Part shown: positions 18,470-35,645 of the stretch, in pieces
Layout: each line of letters opens with the position of its first letter
Position numbering within the stretch: position 1 is the stretch's first letter
DNA from: Ipomoea triloba
Lineage: Eukaryota; Streptophyta; Magnoliopsida; Solanales; Convolvulaceae
Assembly: GCF_003576645.1 (NCBI RefSeq)
Contig: NC_044924.1
Location: forward strand, 22,585,356 to 22,649,355
DNA: 64,000 nt
Direction: 5' to 3'
Notes under the pieces: generated by a model
What the model saw: only the letters and a program-made list of their open reading frames with translations
The model's database searches: none
What the model was told of the DNA's origin: nothing
Program-made: the position numbers and the translations under genes

Positions 18470-19553
18470 GCTCCTAGAGCCTGATTTAATCGTTTGCACT
18501 CATTTTTGCTCACTGTTGGCTTTCAAGCATAAAAAACAAATGTGTCTATGTTCTATTTTTCTCAAGATTCTGCTTATGTGTACCTCTTAGTTTATGTGGA
18601 TGATATACTTGTGATGGGGAGTGATCCAGATCTTGTAACCCGTTTATTATCAAAGTTGTCTGCTGCTTTTAAGATTAGGGATCTTGGTGAACCTGGTTTC
18701 TTTCTTGGTATTGAAATAGTTAAATGTGATGGTGGTATACTACTTTCGCAAAAGAGATATATGACTGATATTTTAAAACGTGATGGAATGGCAGAATGCA
18801 AAGCATTATCTACTCCTATTTCTATTTCGGAAACTATTCCTTTCAGTGCAGACTTGTATGAGGATCCTACCCAATATAGGAGTTTGGCAAGGGCACTACA
18901 ATATCTGACTGTCACGCGCCCGGATCTATCCTTTGCAGTCAACCAACTGTGTCAACATATGCATGCTCCTATAGTTTCACATTGGGAACAACTGAAACGA
19001 GTCTTGAGGTATGTTAAGGGAACTATCACTTATGGTCTGCGAATAAGAAAGTCAGTATCTAGAGATTTGCATGCCTTTTCTGATTTTGATTGGGCCGGTT
19101 ATCCTGAAGACCGAAAGTCGACTAGTGGTTATGCTGTGTTTCTTGGGTCCAATCTTGTGTCTTGGGTCTGTAAGAAACAAAGAACTATTGCTAGATCTTC
19201 TACTGAGGCTAAGTACAAAGCACTAACATATGTTTGTGCTAAAGTAATTTGGATTTTGTCTTTACTACGTGAGATCGATGTCCCCAATATTTCCGTTCCC
19301 AAGTTATAGTGTGACAATCTTGGTGCTACATACATGTCTGCAAATCCGATTTTTCATGCGTGTACCAAACATGTTGAGATTGATTATCATCACTTTGTTA
19401 GAGACAGAGTTGCTGCAGGAAATATTCAAGTCACCTTTATTTCACCCAAAGATCAACTTGCTGATATCTTTACTAAAGCTCTGTCTGGTACTAGATTTTT
19501 TTTTCTTAGAGACAAGCTACATGTTACTAGCTTACCCTGTGCTTGAGGGGGAG
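18470..19553 (+). pseudogene. copia RT C-terminal part and RNase H
   Basis: RT resumes after the CACTA remnant and has the catalytic YVDDILVMGSD block, then FFLGIEIV and RYMTDILKRDGM. RNase H follows (SDFDWAGYPEDRKSTSGYAV, ARSSTEAKYKAL). A TAG at 19307-19309 interrupts the frame before CTKHVEIDYHHFVRDRV and ADIFTKALS, and the frame reaches the stop just before the polypurine tract. The domains are complete here, but the RT as a whole is not. Confidence 0.88.
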
Positions 19554-19715
19554 TATTAGGACTCTATGTATTTGAGTAAGATTATGACTTCCTATTCCAG
19601 GCTTCCTGTGATTCCCTATTCTAGTCTGCCTGAGATTCTCTCATTATATATATCCCTGTAATCTGTATCTTTAAACAATTTTATTCAATACATTTCATTC
19701 AGTTCTCATCGATCC

Positions 19716-20034
19716 TATCTTAGTTATTATTGGCATATGGATTGATACATGGATTGTTACTATTAGGAAAGAAAACAACTACGAAGACCTTATCTATTTG
19801 CATGCCACCGTTTGTTCCAAACCAAATTAATTAAAGCGTAAAACAGAAAACAAAGCAAACATGAAAGATTACAGTCACTCTTTATTTTGAATTGCAACAT
19901 ACAACAAAAACATGTAAATTAAACAAATACTAGACATCGTTCTTTATTCAAACTAGAACATAAAACACAAAACATTTTATGCAACACCGTCACACTGATG
20001 AAGATCATAAACTTAATCATATCAGTTTTCAAAT
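19716..20034 (-). other. terpene synthase 3' UTR and convergent boundary
   Basis: On the minus strand this is the region after the terpene synthase stop. AATAAA appears at 19943-19948 and again near 19880, both plausible polyadenylation signals. The copia element ends at 19710 and points toward the gene. Confidence 0.5.
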
Positions 20035-25895
<5,861 letters not shown>

Positions 25896-25935
25896 TACTG
25901 CTAAGAAGTATAAGAGAGACGAAGAAGCTAAGTAT

Positions 25936-26200
25936 GATTTGGGAGGTTAATTGCTCTCCATTTATATTAGAGCTTGCGTGCTCAAGCCTTACTCTTTACT
26001 GGAAAATTCCTTAGTTCGTACAGTAGTAATGCAAGATAACTGATCCTTTTTTGAAAATAAGGTTGCATGCGTTTGAAATTTATTTTAGAAAATAAGGTTG
26101 TACTGTGTTTGAAATTTGGGAGAACATAACTGTCCTTTTGTGGAAAATAAGGTTGCGTTTGAATTGAAATTAAATGTTGCCAACTACAATATGTAGTGTA
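25936..26200 (-). promoter_or_regulatory. terpene synthase promoter
   Basis: On the minus strand TATAAAT lies at 25960-25966, about 65 bases before the start codon, which gives a short 5' UTR (start site expected near 25930-25935). Upstream there are repeated AAATAAGGTTG motifs (minus-strand CAACCTTATTTTC). A diverged duplicate of this region lies at 28340-28580. Confidence 0.65.
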
Positions 26201-26454
26201 TATGCAGGCCGTTCCAATAAACATTTGAATTTGGACCGCTTTTCACATGAATATCTATTATTATAGAATCAATAACATCCTAATTTTTTAGATCACATAT
26301 GTCAAATAAAAACGAATCATTTAGTTTATCTTGTCGCCACCATCATCTAAAAACTCATCAACATTCCTATATCATTTTCATCGTCACAGTGATACTTGTC
26401 ATTGTTGTACACACTATATATCATTTAAATTTTTTCAAGTCTCACAATCACCTG
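26201..26454. other. no gene seen
   Basis: AT-rich upstream flank of the terpene synthase gene. The short open frame near 26299 has no recognisable family. Confidence 0.35.
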
Positions 26455-26755
26455 GGGTGTGTTTGGTTGGGGGGTTTAGGCATAAGGTATGGGTATCAAA
26501 GTGATTGTTAGTGTTTGGTTGATAAGTTTTGTGAATGCTACTATGGGTTTGGAATACCCCATTAATGGCAAAACCCATACCCTTATTAAATAAGGGTTTC
26601 ATCTCCTTTCATCATTTCTTCCCCAACTATTAATAATCATTCCCATTCCACCCAACTACCAAACATGCTAAATACTTTCACCAAAACCCATTACCCTTAC
26701 CAAGTATTTGATACCCATTCCGATTCCGATTCCCATGTGCGAACCAAACGCACCC
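26455..26755. mobile_element. MITE with GGGTGTGTTTGG inverted ends
   Basis: 301 bp; GGGTGTGTTTGGTTGG at the left and CGAACCAAACGCACCC at the right are inverted copies, and CTG flanks both sides (26452-26454, 26756-26758). The 3-bp duplication suggests a PIF/Harbinger relative, though CTG is not the usual TWA. Confidence 0.65.
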
Positions 26756-26758
26756 CTG

Positions 26759-27305
26759 ATCTTCTTTATGAAGATGATTAGCATCTAACAAATTTTCATT
26801 GGCATCATCCTTTTGCTCATCTATTTGATATTCTTTTGTAATGAATTTTTTCAAGAGCTTCATTTTGTAATTGAGTTAGTTGCTCAATTCTTCTTTTCTT
26901 TTGTGATAGAGATTCAGAATTGAATTACCAAAATATCATAGTAATAGAAAATTATGCTTATGCTTCGTTCCTGTGTGAGTGCGTGATTACTGCAATACTG
27001 CTCCAGCCTCATAATCTCCAATCATTATTACATGGACCATAAATTAAAAGTAAATTTTTAATATACTAAAAGTACATTATTTATGGACGTAAAGTACATT
27101 ATTTTATATACTATCAAATAATGTTCATTCAATACACAAATAATGTATTTTTAGTATATAAAAAATGTACCTTATATTTATGGTACACACAATAATTTAC
27201 CCATAATCTCATAATCTCATATAATATATGTATATAATTTTTTTAAAAACAAATTAAGAAGCCCAATTATAAATAAAAAAAAAAATGAAAAAAATATTAT
27301 TATAT
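26759..27305. other. no gene seen
   Basis: AT-rich. Several ATAAAAGTACATTAT-like motifs recur near 27040-27180. No coding frame is supported. Confidence 0.35.
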
Positions 27306-27353
27306 GTATATATACTATACAGCAGGCTACTGCCTGCTGTATAGTATATATAC
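27306..27353. repeat. perfect 22-bp inverted repeat
   Basis: Arms GTATATATACTATACAGCAGGC and its exact complement are separated by four bases (TACT). It would form a stable hairpin as RNA or cruciform DNA. Confidence 0.9.
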
Positions 27354-27388
27354 GTACTAATATACATATGATGTATATTCTATGCATT

Positions 27389-27414
27389 GGCCCTGGGCAA
27401 ACATGCCCAGGGCC
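27389..27414. repeat. perfect 11-bp inverted repeat, GC-rich
   Basis: GGCCCTGGGCA, loop AACA, TGCCCAGGGCC. It is directly followed by GGCCCTG, resembling a hAT-type terminus (CAGGGCCGGCCC). Confidence 0.85.
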
Positions 27415-27539
27415 GGCCCTGTGTATATTGCATTCCCGTCATCTTTCCAAATGAGTGGTTATTGGTTAAAACTCTGATAGTTGGGGCTTATATTCTTTGG
27501 GCAGATGATAAACCGTGAATGAACCTACAAATATGCTTT

Positions 27540-28345
27540 AATTGCACTAATTTCAAAGTGAATGTTAGATGTTTGTGCAAGAACGAAGCTTATTTAAGGT
27601 GTTTATGGCTCAATGATTGGAAATCAAGACCTAGGCATGTTGAAGCATTAGATGAAGGCGAATCGGGATGATTTCAAGGCAAAATGGTTCAAAAATAATG
27701 GATCAAAACCATAGCAAAGTTCACCGAAGCAAGGAGTTAGCCAATACGTGCCACCGGAAGGGTGTCAAGCTGCTAGTCACGTTGTGACCAGCAGAGTGAC
27801 ATTGTTGACAACTTTCTGATGACAAGTTGTCAAGCTGGTGGTCACACCGTGACTAGCAGCTTGATGACTGTTCATCAGAAAGTAGTCAGGGGAGTCAGGG
27901 TGGACCTCCACAGTGACCTCCTTAACTACTTTGTGGATCCCAGTTGTCAAGCTGATGGTCACACCGTAACCAACAGATTGACTCTTGGAATCCGTAAGGT
28001 TGCTGCTTAAGTCAAGATGCTAGTCACACCAAAACCATTGCAAAGTTTAATGGAGCAGCGGAGCAAGGAGTTAGCCAATTCGTGCCACCGGGAGGGTGTC
28101 AAGCTGCTGGTCACAGTGTGACCAGCAGAGTGACATTGTTGACAACTTTCTGATGGCTAGTTGACTAGTTGTCAAGCAACTTGACGACTGTTTATCATAA
28201 AGTAGTCACGAGAGTTAAGGTGGAGGTCACGACATGACCTCTCTAACTACTTTGCGGATCCCAGTTGTCAAGTTGATGATCGCACCGTGATCAGCGGAGT
28301 GACTCCTAAAATCCGTAAGGTTGCTGCCTAATTCACGATGTTGGT
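27540..28345. repeat. two ~330-bp tandem units with internal palindromes
   Basis: Blocks starting at about 27735 and 28070 share GTTAGCCAATNCGTGCCACC, AGGGTGTCAAGCTGCT and GTGACATTGTTGACAACTTT. Each carries CTGCTGGTCACA/TGTGACCAGCAG palindromes (perfect at 28104-28128). Similar sequence occurs in untranslated parts of plant gypsy elements, but no frame or LTR border proves this. The short open frames are not genes. Confidence 0.55.
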
Positions 28346-28580
28346 CACACCGTGCTCTCCATTTATAGTAGAGCTTGCGTGCTCAAGCCTTACTCTGTAC
28401 TGGAAAAATCCTTAGTTCGTACAGTACTAATGCAAGATAACTGTTTTTTTTTTTTTTTTTAAATAAGGTTGCATTTGTTTGAAATTTATTTTGGAAAATA
28501 AGGTTGTGTTTGAAATTTGGGAGAACATAACTGTCCTTTTTGTGGAAAATAAGGTTGTGTACTTGTGTTTGAATTAAATG
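28340..28580 (-). repeat. orphan duplicate of the terpene synthase promoter
   Basis: Matches 25945-26190 in order: CTCTCCATTTATA, AGAGCTTGCGTGCTCAAGCC, TCCTTAGTTCGTACAGTA, TGCAAGATAACTG, then the AAATAAGGTTG repeats. The TATA-like box is altered (TTTATAGTAG here against TTTATATTAG). No terpene synthase exon lies next to it: the expected coding side (below 28340) is the palindromic repeat. Confidence 0.8.
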
Positions 28581-28589
28581 TAGCCAACT

Positions 28590-29198
28590 GGTTTTTCAAA
28601 CTTTTTATATTAATTGAAAACTTTTTATTTTTAATGTCTAAACTAGCTAGGTAAAAATTAAATATTGGACCCTCTAAAATTTTGGGGCCCTGTGCTGTAG
28701 TCCAGCTTGCACAACCCAAAATCTGGCCCTGATGTAGTGTATATGGAATTCCCGTCATCTTTCTAAATGAGTGGTCATAGATTCAAATTAAACTCAGGTG
28801 GTTGGGCTTAGATTCTTTGGACTAAACATGTTTGAGAAAGTATAAAACATAAAAAAGAAAATGTTGACAAATTAGAAAGTCGATAAGTGCATTTTTAATT
28901 CAGCATCGGGTGTTTCTTCCTTCCTTTGATCAAGTGTTTTTGGATATTAAAGATATGTTAACTCAATTATCTAACATTAATATCTCTTTTTTTAAACGAT
29001 CAACAAATCTAACGTTTATATCTCTTTTGTCAAGTCATCAGTAAATCGGGTTCTCCATAGGCTAGTTAGGAAATCCTTTTCATTGGAGTTTATTACCGAA
29101 ATGGTCCCTCGACTATTGAGAAATTACCAATTTGATCCTCGACAATTTTTCGTACTCAATTAAGTCCCTTGACTTTGAAAATTTTAACCAATTTGATC
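28590..29198. other. transposon-derived non-coding sequence
   Basis: The CCCAAAATCTGGCCCTG near 28715-28731 resembles a hAT terminus. A SINE-like GATTCTTTGGACTAAACATG tail lies near 28810. A GGTCCCTCGACTAT / AATTTGATC block (29100-29210) is of a kind often seen in fold-back repeats. No gene. Confidence 0.4.
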
Positions 29199-29498
29199 AT
29201 CTGTTTATTTTGCCGTTAAAAATAGTATTTATTTAGAGTATCATTTTTAGATCAAATATTTAGACTATCGATTTTACAAGGTTGCAAACATTTATTTTAG
29301 TAATAATTATAATGAATTTTCTATATTATCTTGGATTCCTATACTTTGAGTTAGATATTTAAATAAAAAAAATTCGACATTCAATTAACCAGGTATAAAC
29401 TTCTCCTATATAATTTTGCATTGATATACTTTTTAATATTTATTTAAATATAAACATTGGGCATTAACCCATTCGCGCAATGCGCGTATAAAACTAGT
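29199..29498 (+). mobile_element. Helitron 3' end A
   Basis: About 290 bp end in a hairpin, CGCGCA-A-TGCGCG (29474-29486), then TATAAAA and CTAGT (29494-29498). This is the hairpin plus CTRRT signature of Helitron 3' ends. The next base is T, as expected after a Helitron. The 5' TC end was not located. Confidence 0.75.
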
Positions 29499-31225
29499 TA
29501 TACTAATAAGAGCCAAAGAGAGTTAGGCCTAAAATGGGTAAAAAAAATGGCGGTCAAATTATTTAATCAAATAGATAGTTCAGATGAATTATTTAATCAA
29601 ATAGATGGTTAAGATAATTCAGATTAATATTATTAATAGAAATTACCTAATTTAACCTTACTTTTATGATTATCCGTTAAGTTTTCCGTTAAATATTCTC
29701 TTCTCCGTTAATATTCCGTTAACTTTTAACTTACCCATTAATTTTTATAAGAAAGGTCTTAGGTTCGAACCTCATCTCAATCAAATTTGACATAATTAAG
29801 TTTCTCACTCTATTTATTCTTATTAAATTAAATAAATTAGTATCTACAACAAAAAATGATACATATGTATTTCTTTAATTCGGAATTATGCGTCTACAAT
29901 ACCTTTATTTGAAAAAACTATTCATTATCAAAAAATTAAATTAAATAAGAGAAATAATTTCATTAGTTATATTGTCTTTATTTTCTCTCATGCAAATTAA
30001 AGATTTTTACATTCAAATTTATCAATTGATATTCATTACATTGTCCATTATCTTATTTTTACAATATCTTGTAATTAAATATCAAAGTTATAGTACAAAA
30101 TAATGTTATATATTTAGTTACCAAGTATTTTATTAATACTGTGAAATTTTTTTTAAATAATTTGAAGCAAATTATACTAACTACTTGGGGATTGGTTGAC
30201 AAAGAGAGTACTCAAATAATAACCCAACAAATTGAAGTGAAATCACTCTGATCTACTTTACTCTTATTGAATTAAATAAATTAGTAGTTACACCAAAAAA
30301 TGATACATATGTATTTCTTTAATACCATGAAAAAAATAAAAAAGAATAGTTTGAAACCAATCATATTAACTACTTGTGGGATTTGTTGGCAATGAAAATA
30401 CTCAAATAACCCATAACCCATCAAATTGAAGCGAGAAACTACCTTTTAATATCTTTGGAATACCAAATTGAAGCGAGAAACTACCTTTTAATATCTTTGG
30501 AATACATAATTGAAGCGAGAAACTACCTTTTAATATCTTTGGAATACATAATTGAAGCGAGAAACTACCTTTTAATATCTTTGGAATACATAATATTTTA
30601 AATTTTCTACCTTTTAATATCTTTGGAATACATAATATTTTAAATTTTCAAATTTTTATTAATTTATTTAATTTTTTTTCTTAAACTAGGGATTTCTTTA
30701 TCCAGAATAACTCATTTAACAATAATGGTTTAACCAAATGAACCCCAAGCAGAACACCTAAAGGAAAGCCCATAACTCCTATATCATAATCTCATTGCAT
30801 GATGTTGTTATCTATGCTACCAACAATAACCGAATTGCAAATAACATACTACCAACAAAAAGGAAGAGAACAAATAATAAAGATGAAGACAATGACAATG
30901 TTAATCAAAAGAGAATTAAGAACACTTAGAAAAATTCAAATTAAAAGTAGTATTTAATTAGACTATCATTTTTAGACCAAATATTTAGACTATCGATTTT
31001 ACAAGGTTGCAAACATTTATTTTAGTAATAATTATAATGAATTTTCTATATTATCTTGGATTTATATACTTTGAGTTAGATATTTAAATAAAAAAATTTG
31101 ACATTCAATTACCCATGTATAAACTTCTCCTATATAATCTTGCATTAATATACTTTCAAATATTTATTTAAATATAAACATTGGGCATTAACCCATTCGC
31201 GCAATAATGCGCGTATAAAACTAGT
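29499..31225 (+). mobile_element. Helitron B (possible), directly after Helitron end A
   Basis: The 3' end repeats the last ~290 bp of element A (30935-31225), with hairpin CGCGCA/TGCGCG (31198-31213) and terminal CTAGT (31221-31225). Sequence after end A (ACTAATAAGAGCCAAAGAGAG) may be its 5' part. No Rep/helicase frame is present. It contains a 42-bp minisatellite. Confidence 0.55.
30421..30650. repeat. 42-bp minisatellite
   Basis: Four full units and partial ones of AATTGAAGCGAGAAACTACC plus TTTTAATATCTTTGGAATAC, starting at intervals of 42 bases. Confidence 0.9.
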
Positions 31226-31241
31226 ATATATATATACACAC

Positions 31242-31860
31242 TGGCGGATCTACAGTGGGAGCAGTGGGGGCGTGGGCCCACTCACCCCATCCCCACCTAT
31301 AAAATAGATAAATGTATAAGAAAATAGATAAATGTAAGCAAGAGATTAAGGTGAGTAGTTGACAAGGCTGCGTTTGATTAAAGTGAAGGGTAGGGGTTTG
31401 AATCTTATTGCTAAATTTTTGCTTTCAACTGCCTCTATTTCTTTAACTCTTTTATGGTGGCGCTTTGTTATATATATAGTTTTTTTTAATGTATTTTCTA
31501 TTTGAATTATTTTTTCAAATTAATTATGTTTCATATTTTATTATTAATACTTTTATAAAGTTTTGATGTGTTTTATTCTCCGCTTATATACAACAATATT
31601 TATGATTATGACTGTGTTTTTTTATAATAAATAAATATAACTTTTTTTATATTAATAAATAGATATTTAATTTATAATGTGTTTTCTATTTGAATTATTT
31701 TATCAAATTAATTATGTTTCATTTTTTGTTATGAGTATTTAAAATTTTGATGTGTTTTGTTCTTCGCTTATATACAACAATATTTATGACTATATTTCCT
31801 AAATGTTTTATGGTTTAAGAAAATTTTTTTGCTCCCACTGGCTAAAATTTCTAGATCCGC

Positions 31861-31862
<2 letters not shown>
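31242..31862. mobile_element. MITE-like element with TGGCGGATCTA ends
   Basis: The left TGGCGGATCTACAGTGGGAG and the inverted right end TGGCGGATCTAGAAATTTTA share the terminal 11 bases, and both continue into GTGGGAGC. It lies inside a TA microsatellite, so the target duplication cannot be read. The interior holds a ~110-bp direct duplication (31492-31608, 31679-31790). Probably a hAT-like non-autonomous element. Confidence 0.6.
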
Positions 31863-31912
<50 letters not shown>

Positions 31913-32196
31913 AAAAAAAAACATTGTTGCCATTAATTACGTTTGGTATATAGCACTATAGCAGTAGCAACGTGTCAGCCATCAACCTGGAAAACGCTCC
32001 GGGAAATTAAAGAAAACCTATACCAATTCTTATGAAATTTACTGCTAAAATTAATTTGTCTAATAAATAGTAAACATGACAGATAAAATGAACAAAAGAA
32101 TTAGTATTTTTATAAAACGACTAAATCCCGACATAAATAAATTTAAACAGATAGACTTTGTTTGGCACGCCTAACTAAAAAAGGTAGTTGAAAGCT
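31863..32196. other. no gene seen
   Basis: Residual TA repeat and AT-rich DNA, ending in a MITE-like TTTGTTTGGCACGCCTAACT at about 32158. Confidence 0.35.
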
Positions 32197-32436
32197 GAAA
32201 AACTAGTACCTAATAAGTTAACTAATTGAAATTGAAGTGTTTAGTAAAATTAATTATTGAATTAGCTGATAAGTGTAAAAAGTACTGTTGCAAAAATAGG
32301 CCTAGGTTGTCACCTAGGCGCTCGGCGAATTTCGCCCTAGGCCGAGGCAAATTGCTCCTTAGGTGGCCGCCTAGCGCCTAACTCGGTCGACTCGACTGAA
32401 TTCGGCCAAATTAACATGTCGAACTCGGCCGAGTTA

Positions 32437-32493
<57 letters not shown>

Positions 32494-32626
32494 TATCCCT
32501 ATATATGTATATATATATTATGACATACACACATACACTATTTTTTTTGTTTTTATAGGTTGCCGCCTAGGCGCTAGTCTACCGCCCGACTAACGGCTAG
32601 CACTTACTACAACCATAGTAAAAAGT
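32197..32626. repeat. segment flanking CACTA-2, left copy
   Basis: Matches 46183-46550: TAGTACCTAATAAGTTAACT through the CTAGGCG-rich palindromic MITE-like block to CTTACTACAACCATAGTAAA. The copies differ at several bases and in the length of an internal TA run. Confidence 0.85.
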
Positions 32627-32639
32627 CAGAAAATACCTT

Positions 32640-33085
32640 TAACGTCGGTTTTTTAGCACTTTTAACGTCGGTTAAAAATCGACGTTGTATATAAATGATA
32701 CGGCGTCGGTTGTAAAAACCGACGCCGTATGTATTTTTTATTTTTTAAAATAAATAAACGACGACGTCGTTTATTTAAAAAAAAATAAAAAAATATGAAA
32801 CGACATCGATTTTTTTAAAAAACCGACGTCGTTTATTTAAAAAAAAATGAAACGACGTCGGTTTTTTAAAAAAACCGACGTCGTTTATTTTAAAAAAATT
32901 AAAAAATCTAATACGACGTCGGTTAATATTAAATAACCGACGTCGTTTATTTTTTAAAAAATTTTAAAAATATATACGGCGTCGGTTATATTAAATAACT
33001 GACGCCGTACGTAATTAATTTAAAAATATATATATATAAACGACGTCGGTTCGTTCTTATTAACCGACTTCGTTTATTATTATTT
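32640..33085. repeat. left subterminal palindrome array of CACTA-2
   Basis: About ten alternating units of CGACGTCGGTT and AACCGACGTCG, with variants CGGCGTCGG, are separated by A/T runs and form nested hairpins. Such arrays are the binding region for the accessory TNPA-type protein. Confidence 0.85.
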
Positions 33086-33479
33086 TTTTAATATTAAAAA
33101 TATTTTACGAATCTACCTAAAACTTGTACAGTATATTTACAATTCACACATAAGTTTCAGAACCTGTGTAACAAATTAACATTTATAATTCACAATTGAT
33201 CAAACTAGTAAAGTTCTCAATTAATCAAAGCTAATAAACATCACAACTTATCAAACTAATAAAGTATACTACAATAACTAATAAAACATTGAATATTCAA
33301 CATAAATCTCACAATTCAATAACACTAATAAACAACAAGTATTTAACATAAATCTCACAATTCATCAAGCTAAAGAAGTAATCTATCAACCCATTCATCA
33401 ACTAAATATTGGCACCATATGTCTCTAACTTCATCAATTTCTTTTTGATTGTATGGCAATCTTCCTTGTCTCTCCAAAA

Positions 33480-35644
33480 GCTATAAAGTTTAAAAGAGAA
33501 TAAAAAGAATTAATAACTTAGTATTTAAAAAAATATGAAGGAGATCGAAAGATNAAAAAATATGAAGGAGATCGAAAGATATTTTATTAAAGTACTTGCC
33601 TTATTCATTCCCTTGCATGTTCCCAATGAAATGATTTCCAAAATAAATTTCATCACATAATATCTGCATTCGGTACCTCCTCTTTGTATGGAACACTACA
33701 TTTGAAATAATTAATATAATTAAGATTTTATTAATAAAAAACAATAAGATATATGTACTTACCGAACATGTAATCCATTTTACTTGACGACTTGCTTTCT
33801 TTCCACCTATTATGCTTGTTGCCTTCAAAGACCTATTAATATAAGACATATAAAATATACATAAATGTTTGACATCACTATATTAATAATAAGTATTAAT
33901 TATATTTATAAATTTACATATGTTTCAACTATATCTTTAATATCATCACGTGACGGATTACCAGTGGAATCAAACCAATAGATTTCATATAATTTAGGAC
34001 AAATAGCCATCAACATCCAATGCCCCCTACAAATAAGAATTTTATTAGTTTATAGTATATTATATATAAGGTATTGTATTTTAAAACATAATCAAATGCT
34101 TACTCGAAATTATATTGGCCTAAATAGCAATCTTTCATCTCACCATATCCCATGGTTTCACTTATATAGTTTATCCTCTCATTTCTAGTCAACAGTTTCG
34201 GTTGAATTCAACTTGGATCTAAAAATCCATACTTGGTTTGTGATTGAAAACCATACTGTTTATAAATACCCCTGCTCACAATCAAAAGCAATCATATAAA
34301 TTACTAATAATTATGTTAAATAAAATTAAAACTATTTTGATCAAATAATACTAAAAACATATTACCTTATAAAGAACTGAATAATAGAAATATCTAAGGT
34401 ATCCATATTCAATAAGCGCATGATTTCCAAACTCTCAAGTTGTAATTCATAATCAATTTTACCCACAACACCACGAGGCATTTGCGTCACCACATTGTGT
34501 TCAAGACTACAAGCAATCTTGTATGCCTTTAAGCATGTTCTACTCAGAGAATCCGGATCAGCTAAAGTCAATGCATGATGATGAGATTTCACAACTGATT
34601 CAAAAGTCGATTTGGTCTTTCCTTTTAACGGTCCATTTTAATATAAATAACAATTATTATTTAAAAAAAAAGTCAATTGTATACTATTTTAAATACAAAT
34701 ACATTTATAGCGTACATACCTTATCAGCTTGAGTACATAACTCTGTCAGCTTCTTTGGCCAAATAATAAACTGTTGAAATGCAGAACCTACAAGCTGAAC
34801 TTCACTGGTGGGGAATGGTACCTTTGCACGTGGATCAATGACTTTGTCTATGCTCACCTTCACTTGATCTACATTTAGTGTAACCCCATGAACTTGTCCA
34901 CCACTGTAGGCTATCCCAAATGCTACTGGACGTCTAGTGGGGTCTTCCAAGTACAATTGGCATCGTGCCCCTAACTGCATTAATTAATGAAGAGTCATAG
35001 AAAATATATTTTAATAAATAATAATAAGATTAATTATAAACAATTACTTACCGCCGGTAAATCAGCAAAAGGGTCTGGGGAACTAGCTTTTTGACTGTCA
35101 TTTTGTGGTGAAACATGCTCACATATGACATCATCCTGCCTTGATTGTGCAGCTTGATGAAGAGGAGTCTGCATATTACTGAATTGTTGCATCATTTTAG
35201 CCATCCGTGCTTCTAATTGTGGTTCTAATTGTTCTTGAAGTCGTGCTTGTAATTGTTCTTGAAGTCGTGCTCCTAATCGTTCTTGAACTCGTGCTTCTAA
35301 TCGTTCTTCAACCCGTGCTTCAAATCGTTCTTCAAATCGTGCTTCAACAGCAGCAACAGCAGAGTCAACCATTTGTTTAACGTCTTCTGTAGGCGTGTGA
35401 GGAGTACGTTTTGCATTACCAAATACACTTTTTATGCCATATCCTCTTCCCATGCCTCTAACACGGCCAAGAAGCTCATTAGTACCTAGTGCAGCAGATA
35501 GTATATCTTGTCTTCCTGACGCAACGAATGATCCTTGAGAAGCTTCCATCTCAAGAGAATCCTAGCATTTATAAACAATATTTAATAATTATATGTGTAA
35601 ATAAAATTACCTATTAACATAGAAAAGAAAATTATAACTTACCA
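33480..35644 (-). pseudogene. CACTA second gene, block C with Ulp1/C48 protease domain
   Basis: Minus-strand exons in order: 35034-35549 (GSFVASGRQDIL, then a charged Q/E/A-R repeat such as ARLQEQL), 34705-34980 (domain like DUF8039, PTRRPVAFGIAYSGG), 34362-34592 (LADPDSLSRTCLKAYKIA) and then the protease. The protease has His in GHWMLMAICPKLYE (34020-34022), Asp in YWFDSTG (33969-33971) and Cys in ECRYYVMKFI (33666-33668), which matches the Ulp1 His-Asp-Cys triad. A TGA at 34208-34210 interrupts the exon before it. In related transposons this domain is thought to be a SUMO-protease-like accessory. This block is near-identical to 35646-37738. Confidence 0.8.
33554..33554. other. single-N join
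   Basis: The 24 bases before the N (AAATATGAAGGAGATCGAAA...) are repeated right after it. A lone N with overlapping flanks is typical of contigs joined without merging. Confidence 0.8.
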
Positions 35645-35645
35645 N
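35645..35645. other. single-N join
   Basis: Sequence left of the N matches up to 37738 in the next block, and sequence right of it restarts at the 33555 position of the previous block. Confidence 0.85.

Larger units (their letters stand above)
15805..19710 (+). mobile_element. near-full-length Ty1/copia retrotransposon, inactive
   Basis: Bounded by two 157-bp LTRs (15805-15961, 19554-19710; start TATTAGGACTC, end TTCTCATC) and a 5-bp duplication GATCC (15800-15804, 19711-19715). The primer-binding site TGGTATCAG begins at 15962 and a polypurine tract GAGGGGGAG ends at 19553. The order gag-knuckles, protease, integrase, RT, RNase H is that of copia. The two LTRs differ at only a handful of positions, so insertion is fairly young. 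The gag N-terminus is missing, frames are shifted several times, and part of RT is replaced by a CACTA remnant. Confidence 0.92.

Noticed and set aside
34523..34732. Plus-strand frames opposite the CACTA second gene, present in each block
   Set aside because: They are antisense shadows of the minus-strand exons and repeat with the blocks.
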